This document shows positions 1 to 8,306 of a stretch of DNA of 29,918 nt, piece by piece. Source of the stretch: Asparagopsis taxiformis (taxonomy: Eukaryota; Rhodophyta; Florideophyceae; Bonnemaisoniales; Bonnemaisoniaceae); NCBI GenBank assembly GCA_030407315.1, contig JALQPE010002414.1, forward strand, positions 1 to 29,918. Direction: 5' to 3'. How positions within the stretch are numbered: position 1 is the stretch's first letter; each line of letters opens with the position of its first letter. Under the pieces are notes generated by a model. The model worked only from the letters and a program-made list of their open reading frames with translations, did no database searches and was not told the DNA's origin. Position numbers and translations under genes: made by a program.

Positions 1-2594
1 ATGCGCTCAAGCGATTGCTGTCTGCTTCAAATACCTGAGACATTATTGCCCCACACGACATAAAGTCCCCCAACATGCGACGCCCATCAAACATAAACAT
101 TTTCATGCTCTTTACATTCTAGTCGCACACATACATCCATCTTCAAACAAAATGTCATTTAAACACCACCAGTCCCGCTTCATCGTACGCCAATACCGCC
201 CAGTCGCCAGCAGACAAGCTAGCCGTGCAGAAAATAAGCACTGCCATCTACGACGGAAACGACTGGATCTCATCATCGCTCTCAGCATTTTCCAACAAGC
301 CCAACATGTTTCCCCTACGTCACCCTGCAAAACGATACCCATTGTATACTTCTGCATTCTCCGTCAATTGCATTCATTCAATCTGCGCAATGAATTCTTC
401 AATCTCGAAGCCGGCCGGGTTTTTCTGCCATCCTGCAATAAGGGCATTGGAGAAAGTTTCTCTAGCAATGGCCACTAAAGCCTTGATGCAACTACACGGT
501 GCTGATTGCTTCTATCGCTTCCTCAAATCTGTCGACATTTACAACATACCATCCATCCGACCATTTCCAAACTAAACTAGACTGTTCATTGACAAACTCG
601 TGTGTAGCCCCATTTAGACCACTCACCACTGGTATCTGCTGAGTCACCGCGCACTGCCCTGGTGCTCCCTCCTGAATCGCTGGGCTGTCTCAATACATTC
701 CGTACTATGCCTATGAAGCAGTCCCGTTATGGATCAGCGTTTGCGTGTTCAGCACATCATCCCCACGTTACCAGAGCTGCAATTTCTCAGCGGTACGGGT
801 ATCATCAATCCTTAGCACAGATGTGATACAGCAGCCGATGCAGGTCATTTCTAGACTCGTAATTTTGCACTCAAGAAGGGAGATCGGTATGGAAATTGTC
901 CAGGCATAACAAACCGCCTGTCCTGCTCTCCTGCAGAGCAAGCTCCATCGATCCAGTCGATCAGGAACCTGACGACATGTAGTCGGCGTTCGTTCCGGAC
1001 GCGGAAAGGGCAAATTTTTGTGTGGCGTTTGCAGATTCAGTCGCAACGGGAGCGATGAAACTTTCCGCATGGCGTTTGACTGCGGTTTATCTGAGACAGA
1101 CATCGAGCGATCGGTGTTTCTGTCCAGATGAAGCTGGAGATCAATGCCGTATTTGAGCTGATAATTGGAGCAAAGATTTGAAACAAATTTTCTGTGCAAA
1201 TTTACGACACGACACGGCGGAGGGTGGATAACTCAACGTTAGATGTTATTGGTTGAGCCAACATTACAAGACCGTACCGACGACACGCGCAATCATTGAT
1301 TTTTCGCTCATTGCTTAGAGAGCAAAACTGTCCAATGGTCGTATCAGTTAGACCAGCACATATTTCCGCAACATCTTGGTGGAACGAAGTCGGTGCTCAC
1401 GAAAGCCTGAGAGCTGCCTTGAGTCGAGGATTTTGTACGCCGCCTTATCTGTGGTAGTTTCATACTGCGTTGTTTCACCGTTGGACTTGTGCCACGCACA
1501 CTTGGATCTCTCTCCATACGTACGTGTAGATAAGATGTGAATTGAGCTACAATAGCATACCAACTGGAAACCAGTATCTACATGCTTTGTGAGAATATAA
1601 TGCCTCTTCCTCGAGAAAAGGCCTCCTTCGGAATACTAGATTTTCATTCAACCATATCCATCCATCTCCCATCGCTTCAGCATGAAATCATCACCATTCC
1701 ATCCATCACAACGTCGTCTCTATCCAAACACTACTCTCCACACATCTCCCCGATCTTTCAGTCCGACCGTACCCGGCGGCGGCCGAGAGAAACGTACTGG
1801 CCATTGTTAAAAGTATCTACGACGGCAATGAGCGCATATTTAAATCATTCTCTATGTGCACACAGACCCTGATTGCCTCTCGTTTGTGGCAGAAATGAAA
1901 CAAACACAAAGACTGCAACTCGTCCATGCGAGAAGCAAAAGCTACAGATTTTTAGCAAGTATCGATAGCTACAAAGAACCACTGCAACGTTTATTCTAGA
2001 CTTGTATACATTTTCATTAGCACTTACATTACCATACACGAATAGTATTGCATTAAAGATTTTTTATGAGAATGACAGGGGTCAGCGGCCGGGTTCCCTC
2101 CAGCTCAGCTTGGCTCAGCTCGGATGCAGATGTGGTGAAGGGAAGAGAGAAGTCAGATATTCTACCATGATCTGATTTGATTTGCAATCTGAGAACTTCT
2201 TGACTCCCAAAAGGTGTAAACAGTATCCCTGCATATTGGCATCGACCAAAGAACTGCAGCACTAACTCAATTTTCATTGCAGAGATCAGCACAACGTATT
2301 CGTCTTGAGTGTCACAGTTGCAATTAGATGGCGCTGACTCGAAGCTAGGAGAGTTGGTAGTTGTGCCGAGTCGGCGTCTTCGGTTTGATCGCTCGTGTAA
2401 ATATCCAAGCAAAATGGCAGGCAAGGAGATACAAAGCCACGCAACAATCAAGCTTACCACATTCCCCAGCCAGAATCACCATAGAAATCCTTGCAGTCTG
2501 CATCACACAGATCATCTTACGCAGTGCGTGCTGCCCAGGTCGTTATTCGGCCCTATCCAGAAACACTTTCAGGCCTAGTGCAACCAGTAGATCT
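1..2594. other. Intergenic region, no gene recognised
   Basis: No open frame here has a domain, motif or composition I can tie to a protein family. Two short stretches share a weak coding-like similarity in the same frame: about 153-331, encoding ADKLAVQKISTAIYDGND, and about 1752-1898, encoding AERNVLAIVKSIYDGNE. They may be remnants of one duplicated exon. The minus-strand frame at 2053-2460 begins with GTG and has a hydrophobic start, but nothing else supports it. Base composition is ordinary and unlike the GC-rich element further right. Confidence 0.5.
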
Positions 2595-2885
2595 GAATGG
2601 AAATGGACGTCCGGTGAATGACCAGCGCAATTGCATTGCTGGCGAGCCCAGAAATTCTAAAATTTCAGTCAGAAAAAAAATGCAAAAAATACATCGATTT
2701 GGGCGGTCGAAAGTGCCGTACGGCACACCCCCATCTCAAAAACATGTTCACATGTGCATGTTTTTGAGAATAGCCCAAAAAATAAAGCAATTCAGGACGT
2801 CCGCCGGACATAGGCTTGATTCTAATTTGGCCACAACGGCCCCAGAAGCTACCAAGCGCCCCGAGCGGCCCCTCCCCGCTCACTT
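2595..2885 (+). repeat. Foldback-bearing repeat family, copy A
   Basis: First copy of a family that recurs at 3641, 4136 and 4629. It begins with AAATGGACGTCC and contains AGAAATTCTAAAATTTC. It also has a 14-nt perfect palindrome GTGCCGTACGGCAC (2713-2726) and a perfect hairpin at 2734-2769: a 13-bp stem TCTCAAAAACATG / CATGTTTTTGAGA with a 10-nt loop. An outer inverted pair TTTGGGC (2698-2704) / GCCCAAA (2773-2779) encloses both, so the segment could fold into a three-way junction. It ends with a TTTGGCCACAACGGCCCCAG block. No coding capacity is credible. Probably a non-autonomous mobile or satellite repeat. Confidence 0.8.
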
Positions 2886-3522
2886 ACCCACTCACGCCCA
2901 TCTTGCAGAAACGTTCCTGCTGGCCTCATCCATGCCTTCACATCCACATCATAATCCTCTGCTGAGCTGTTCACCTTGGACGCTCACTGGAAGTACTCGT
3001 CTTCGACGTCCGCCAATGCAGGACAACACCATGAATACTAAACCCACCGTGGATCTCAGTCATCAACGGTGGGCGTCCTATAAATGACTGCTATAGAACC
3101 ATTGCCCCAAGCCCTCCAGTTTGGACGCTCAGCCAACAGCGATTGCTGCTCTACCTCCTTGGTCGTTCTCCGATGCATGTAAATGCGCCAAAGTACGACC
3201 GATGGGGCAGTCCAAACTTTTTGAACCAGTGCACGCCTAGGGATACCACAAGGTTCGTCATACACACACAAACACACAAACACACAAACAACCACGCACT
3301 GCAGCACCCAACTTTCGCATGCGTCAGTGATGTGCTGCTGCAGTGTGTATGCGCTGTGCGGTAGCAAGATTTCCATGCTTGCAGCCATTCACATCCAGAC
3401 ATCCAGCCGCCGACCAGGGAAGCCGTTTGCAGCCGATTCCCCTTGTCTGCATGGCATCTCGGTGCTGTCAACACTTGCTTAGTTGCTGCGATGCGAGCAA
3501 ATGTGCAGCACTAGCCTAACTT
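2886..3522. other. Spacer between repeat copies, no gene seen
   Basis: Unique-looking sequence between copy A and the diverged partial copy. Apart from a CACACAAA microsatellite (3261-3293) nothing is recognisable. The end of the stretch, TTGCTTAGTTGCTGC at about 3475, matches the sequence preceding copies C and D, so it belongs to the repeat unit. Confidence 0.45.
3261..3293 (+). repeat. (CACACAAA)n microsatellite
   Basis: A run of about 33 nt alternates CACACA and AAACACACA. It is a simple-sequence repeat with no coding meaning. Confidence 0.85.
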
Positions 3523-3640
3523 GAAATGGACGTCCAGTGGAAGTCCGGCTCGGTTACATTGCTGGTCAGCCCTGAAATTCTAAAATGTTGGGCTGAGAAA
3601 TAGCTGCAAAACTGTATCCATGTGCAATACTCGACCACCT
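3523..3640 (+). repeat. Diverged partial copy of the foldback repeat (copy A2)
   Basis: It starts with TGAAATGGACGTCCAGTGGA and keeps the AGCCCTGAAATTCTAAAAT core and GGGCTGAGAAA. It then departs from the consensus and lacks the palindrome and the 13-bp hairpin. It stops directly against the full copy B at 3641, so it looks like a 5' fragment in tandem. Confidence 0.65.
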
Positions 3641-4135
3641 GAAATGGACGTCCGGTGAATGTCCAGCTCAATTGCATTGCTGGCGAGCCCAGAAATTCTA
3701 AAATTTCAGTCAGAAAAAATTGCAAAATTATATCGATTTGGGCGGTCGAAAGTGCCGTACGGCACACCCCCATCTCAAAAACATGTTCACATGTGCATGT
3801 TTTTGAGAATAGCCCAAATTTCAATTCAAATCAAGGTGTCTAATTTGGCCACAACGGCCCCAGGAACCGGCTGCTGCCCCGGCCGGGGCCGTCACTGGCT
3901 TCTGTAAGCACCAACTGTAAGCAAAGCCACATCTCACGAGGGTCGATTCCAGGCTTCAAGCCCAAGTTATGCTAGGGAGACATCTTTTTTCCCTGTTTCA
4001 TCATGGTCCCACCTTACATCCTCACGAAAAAACACTCACACATCACGTTACTCATATTCCGTGCACTTTGTATGGTAGTGAGCCCGCCTGCTTAGTTGCT
4101 GCAATGCATGGATGTGGGCAGCACACGACCAACCT
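3641..4135 (+). repeat. Foldback repeat, copy B (~495-bp tandem unit)
   Basis: Full unit with the GTGCCGTACGGCAC palindrome, the 13-bp-stem hairpin at 3773-3808, the flanking ATTTGGGC / GCCCAAAT pair and a conserved tail. The tail reads CTTCTGTAAGCACCAACTG followed by GGGTCGATTCC (3940-3950), which differs at one position from the Pol III B-box consensus, and then a T6 run near 3987. The hairpin-to-hairpin distance to copy C is 496 bp. Confidence 0.8.
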
Positions 4136-4628
4136 GAAATGGACGTCCTGTGGATGTCCAGCTCGATTGCACTGCTGGCCAGCCCAGAAATTCTAAAATT
4201 TCGGGCAGAAAAAAATTGTGAAAAATCATCGATTTGGGCGGTCGATTGTGCCGTACGGCAGACCCCCATCTCAAAAACATGTTCACATGTGCATGTTTTT
4301 GAGAATAGCCCAAATTCAATTCAAATCAGGGTGTCTAATTTGGCCACACGGCCCCAGAACCATCCGGCGCCCCGAGCGGGGCCATCGCTGGCTTCTGTAA
4401 GCACCAACTGTAAGCAAAGCCACATCTCACGAAGGATCGATTCCAGGCTCAGGCTCAATACGCCAGGGCGAATTTTTGGTCCTTGTTTCGACATGCTCCC
4501 ACCCCACTTTCTCACGACAAACACTGCTCATCCATCATGCTGCACATGCTACGTGCACTTCGTATGAGCAGTGGGCCCGCCTGCGTGGTTGCTGTAATGC
4601 GTAGATGTGAGCAGCATACGAACAACCC
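4136..4628 (+). repeat. Foldback repeat, copy C
   Basis: Same organisation as copy B. The palindrome is shortened to TGCCGTACGGCA because the flanking bases differ. The hairpin at 4269-4304 is unchanged, with both 13-nt arms identical to copies A and B, and a B-box-like GGATCGATTCC lies at 4434-4444. The distance to copy D's hairpin is 494 bp. Confidence 0.8.
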
Positions 4629-4995
4629 AGAATGGACGTCTGGTGGATGTCCGGCTCAATTGCATTGCTGGCGAGCCCAGAAATTCTAAAATTTCGGGCA
4701 GAAAAAAATTGTGAAAAATCATCGATTTGGGCGGGTCGATTGTGCCGTACGGCAGACCCCCATCTCAAAAACATGTTCACATGTGCATGTTTTTGAGAAT
4801 AGCCCAAATTTCAATTCAAATCAAGGTGTCTAATTTGGCCACAACGGCCCCAGGAACCGGCTGCTGCCCCGACCGGGGTCATCACTGGCTTCTGTAAGCA
4901 CTAACTGTAAGCCAAAATCGCGTCTTACGAAGGGTCGATTTCAGGCTCAACACGTCAGGGACAGGTCTTGGTCCTTGTTTCATCATGGTCCCGCC
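4629..4995 (+). repeat. Foldback repeat, copy D
   Basis: Third member of the tandem series, with palindrome TGCCGTACGGCA and the hairpin at 4763-4798, again with perfect 13-bp arms. The tail GGGTCGATTTC (4932-4942) is slightly decayed. It is followed by TCATGGTCCCGCCCTACTCTC, matching the ends of copies B and C. Confidence 0.8.
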
Positions 4996-5015
4996 CTACT
5001 CTCTCACGATCAACC

Positions 5016-5087
5016 TGAAATGGACGTCCGGTGGATGTCCAGCTCGATTGCATTGCTGGCCAGCCCAGAAATTCTAAAATTTCCGAA
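5016..5087 (+). repeat. Foldback repeat, truncated copy E
   Basis: About 70 bp match the unit start, from TGAAATGGACGTCCGGTGGA through AGAAATTCTAAAATTTC. The sequence then becomes unrelated, so the palindrome and hairpin are missing. It marks the right end of the tandem series. Confidence 0.7.
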
Positions 5088-5808
5088 AAATCAATTTGGT
5101 GGCTCAGCATCTCCTGTGCAGAAAACTCTCGCACTCATTTCTGATATACGTTTTGACGTGTTTTTTACTTTTAAGCATCAGGAAAGGCGTTACGGAAAAT
5201 TGGGACTACGCCACTTGTGAGCCGCGTCGTCTGAGATAGCGAGTAGAGTTTGTTGTATAGTATTTATATTGTACTCCAAATGTGCGTTCGAGACCTCGTT
5301 TGTAATGTTCTCGTGGTTTTGTGGGTATCAGTTTTGTGCTCACTTCTGGCAGCCCAATGGTGGAATGTGCCTGAGCGATCAATCATCACCGCTAGGTCAC
5401 ACATTTTGCTGGCAACGTGCGCTTGGAAGGATGAATGACCGCCGTGGGAGATGGATTTTCAATTAATTCATTTGAAATAATAAAATTATATTATTGCGAA
5501 CTTCATGGAATAAGTTTGTGCTTTACAGTGGATATTACAGGGATCATTTAAGGGAAGCAAATGGATTGTGATATATATGATTATACCATTCCGATGTTCT
5601 CGATCCGGATCTCATCATTCGGGAGTTCAGAGACCATGGCTTGGGCCATTATTAATCTCAATACCGGCGATGATATGGAGTATGCACAGCAGGACTTAAG
5701 CTGACGTTGAAAGCTGTCCAGTCGACGCCGCAGGTTAACCTGTGGAATTCCACTTCTCCGCCGTCACTGGCTGAGGTTCTTTGGTCGTGTTTCCTTTGTT
5801 TGGTGTAG
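5088..5808. other. Non-coding stretch before the microexon-like array
   Basis: I recognise no gene. The first half holds only short frames. AATAATAAAATTATATTATT near 5475 is AT-rich and could contain a poly(A) signal. At about 5596-5655 one frame reads DVLDPDLIIREFRDHGLGHY before a stop, which may be a decayed exon but has no family I can name. GCAG at 5730-5733 and GGTGTAG ending at 5808 are possible splice acceptors leading into the array. Confidence 0.4.
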
Positions 5809-7201
5809 AGGATAGAACGACGGTGAGTATGCCAGTTTGGAGAGTATGCAGCGAGGGAAGCGTGTGTTTTGAGTCGTACTGTTGTCGTTGATGCGATATT
5901 GATTCATTAGAAGCTTCGTGAGTCATGGTTTGCATGTTGTGAACCATGGGAGGCAGGTAAGTAAGTGAGTCTCGCGGGTGTGCAATAAGGGATGCATGGG
6001 TTTTTAGTCTGACTGTTCTGGTTCATTTTGATGTTGTATAGGTGGTGCAGGAATAGTGATGAAGTAAGGTAAGTTTCATTGAGCTGAAAGACGGGTTTCG
6101 CGATGAAATGGAATGCTGACTACATTTTTTCGTTGCACGATTTGTGAATTATTGGTTGTATTGTTTGTATGATGCAACGAGATGAAGAGGTTAAGTGCGT
6201 CCTGAGGGTATGAAGCGAGGGAAGTGTTTGTTTTAAATGTGACTGTCGTCTTTTATGCAATATTTATTTATTGGGAGCTTAGTGAGTCATGGTGCATATT
6301 TGCTGAAGGGTGGAAAGGAGGTAGGTGAGCATTTGAGGGGTGCAGTGAGTGGAATGTGGGTTTTGAGTCTGACTGCTGTGGTTGATGTTGATTTTGTGTA
6401 GGTGATTCTGGAATGGTGATGACGGAAGGTAAGTTACATTGAGCGCCTAGTTAAGTTGCGCGAAGATATGGAATGCTGACTACATTTTTTTGTACAATTT
6501 TTGACTTATGGTTTCTATTGTGTGCAGGATACAACGAGGGTAAGTGAGTTCTGAGGGTATGCAGCGAGGGAAGCATGGGTTTTCAGTCCGACTGTTGTTG
6601 TTGATTTCGATTTTTTGTAGGTGATGCAGGAATGGTGATGACGGAAGGTAAGTTGCATTTAGCGCGCAGTCCGGTGGTGCGAAGATGCGGAATGTTGACT
6701 TCATTTGTTGGTTGTGAGATTTTCGACTTTTGGTATGTATTGTGTGTAGAATGAAACGAGAGTAAGTGAGTTCTGAGGGTATGCATCGAGAGAAGTGTTT
6801 GTTTCGAATCTGACTATTGCAGTTAATGCGATATTTATTCATTGGAAGCTTATCCAGTCATGGTGCGTATTGTGTCGAGCGAAGGAAAGTGCGGAAGTTT
6901 TGAGAGTATGCTGAGAGGGACATGTGGGTTTTGAGTCCGACTGTTGTGGTTGATTTCGATTTTATGCAGGTGATGCTGGAATGGTGATGACAGAAGGTAA
7001 GTTTCATTGAGCGCCAAGACTTGTTTTGCGAAGATATGGACTGCTGACTTTGATTATTCATTGCAAGGTTTTTGGATCATGGTTTGTATTGTGTGTAGGA
7101 TGGATGAGAGGTAAGTAAGGGATTTTCTAAGATATCTGGCGTGGTAAGCGTTGCTTTTGAATCTGACTGTTGGGGTTGATGTTGTGTATGTGATGCAGGA
7201 G
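5809..7201 (+). repeat. Tandem array of microexon-like segments and intron-like spacers
   Basis: A degenerate repeat in which very short conserved segments are bounded by splice-site-like sequence. Segments of 27 nt (6042-6068, 6402-6428, 6621-6647, 6970-6996) each follow TATAG, TGTAG or TGCAG and precede GTAAGT. Segments of 12 nt (6528-6539, 6750-6761, 7099-7110) follow TGTAG or TGCAG and precede GTAAGT. A 14-nt segment (5809-5822) precedes GTGAGT. Spacers are 99-102 nt after a 27-nt segment and 80-81 or about 208 nt after a 12-nt one, and most contain a CTGAC branch-point-like motif. A decayed 12-nt copy (6171) and a decayed 27-nt copy (7190) have lost their acceptor AG. In one phase the segments read GDAGMVMTE and GCNE-like peptides. 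Stops occur in the first 27-nt copy and in the 6750 copy, so a single protein across the whole array is unlikely. Confidence 0.7.
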
Positions 7202-7560
7202 TGGTGAAGCAGGAATGGCAGGACTCAGGGAGAGTGAAGAAGGGATCTAGGAAGATGGGGAATGAAGCTGTGAGGTGTTTCTGGTATGTGTATATTTTCA
7301 GGCATACGATAGAAGTAAGAGTGGGTTTCAAGTCGTGTAAGATTTTGCTGACCATGTTCGTGTTTCATGTCTTGATGATTTAATGGGCTGGGGTGGTGTC
7401 GAGGAAAGCGGGGATGGTATTGGGAAGGAGCAGATTTTTTGTAATCTAGGTCGTGAGGGTTCTTGAAGTATGTGCGGATGGTGGTGCATGGCGTTCGGAT
7501 GGTAGGGAGAACGCGATAGTGAGGGAGATGGGTGATCGACGGTATGCTGACAGGTATTTT
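7202..7560. other. Region right of the array, no gene recognised
   Basis: Purine-rich sequence with only short frames. TTTTCAG ending at 7300 followed by GCATACGATAGAA and GTAAGAGT (about 7301-7321) resembles one more acceptor, short exon and donor. The transcript implied by the array, if there is one, may therefore extend to here. Confidence 0.35.
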
Positions 7561-7695
7561 GTATTCTGGCTGGATACGTATTCCATATTCTAGCTGGATA
7601 CATATTCCGTATCCTGGCTTGATACGTATTTCCTATTCTAACCGGGTATTTATTTCCTATTCTGACCAGATATGTATTTCCTATTCTAGAGAGAC
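7561..7695 (+). repeat. 24-bp minisatellite
   Basis: About 5.5 units with an exact 24-bp step start at 7578, 7602, 7626, 7650 and 7674, preceded by a 17-nt partial unit. The consensus resembles GTATTCC-TATTCTGGCTGGATAC. Because 24 is divisible by 3, one frame (7532-7720) reads an octapeptide repeat of the type YSGWIRIP. I see no other support for translation. Confidence 0.85.
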
Positions 7696-7811
7696 GTATT
7701 GTATACGAGCAGTTTCGTAAATGAGAGAATAAAATACGGTCCGATATGGGCCCTTAATTTACCATCCGCTGTAATTTCTTCCCTCCGGGTTTTTGCTGAT
7801 ATATTGTATAC

Positions 7812-8112
7812 TGGATGTCGGGTCCTAGTATCCGGCCAAACGTACTAGAAAAACTGGATGTCGGGTCCTAGTACTCCGCCAAACGTACTAGAGAAAGTGG
7901 ATGTCGGGTCCTAGTATTCCGCCGAACGTACTAGAGAAAGTGGATGTCGGGTCCTAGGATCCCGCTGAATGTACTAGAGAAATTGGATGTCGGGTCCTAG
8001 TATTCCGCTGAATGTACTAGAGAAATTGGATGTCGGGTCCTAGTATTCCGCCGAACGTACTAGAGAAAGTGGATGTCGGGTCCTAGTATTCCGCCGAACG
8101 TACTAGAGAAAG
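7812..8112 (+). repeat. Exact 43-bp tandem repeat, seven units
   Basis: Units start at 7812, 7855, 7898, 7941, 7984, 8027 and 8070, with the next start at 8113, so the step is 43 bp every time. Each begins TGGATGTCGGGTCCTAG and ends GTACTAGAGAAA. Each unit carries an inverted pair, CTAGTA then TACTAG about 12 nt later (changed to CTAGGA in the 7941 unit). Divergence is only a few substitutions and no indels. The array lies just before the retrotransposon and may belong to its 5' leader or flank. Confidence 0.9.
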
Positions 8113-8306
8113 TGGACGTCCGCATCCAAAAAATTTTTATTTTTTTTCGGACGCGGACGTTCATTTGTTCTAGTAAATCTCGGGGCCGACTAGGACCCGT
8201 ACTAGAGAGACTGGACGTCCGCGTCCACTTCCGAAAACACAGACGACAGTAATTTTTACTGTCTCAGACAGTAAATTTACTGTCTTTTTCCATTCCCAAC
8301 ACCGTA
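8113..8306 (+). other. Pre-pol segment with two adjacent hairpins
   Basis: After the 43-bp array the sequence carries GGACGTCCGC and its inverse GGACGCGGAC around an A/T run (about 8114-8160), and again GGACGTCCGCGTCC near 8213. Two small hairpins follow: ACAGTAA-TTT-TTACTGT (8246-8262) and the perfect 16-nt palindrome ACAGTAAATTTACTGT (8268-8283). An in-frame stop (TAA) at 8250-8252 ends any upstream extension of the pol frame. No LTR repeat of the 3' side is visible. Confidence 0.6.

Noticed and set aside
2053..2460. Minus-strand 135-codon frame with a hydrophobic start
   Set aside because: It begins with GTG, has no recognisable domain and nothing around it supports transcription.
6480..7355. 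Minus-strand frames with repeated CIPSELTYSRFILHTI-like peptides
   Set aside because: They are antisense readings of the repeated spacers in the microexon-like array; the splice signals are on the plus strand.
7812..8112. Possible CRISPR array
   Set aside because: The units are directly adjacent with a constant 43-bp step and no variable spacers; it is a plain tandem repeat in a eukaryotic context.
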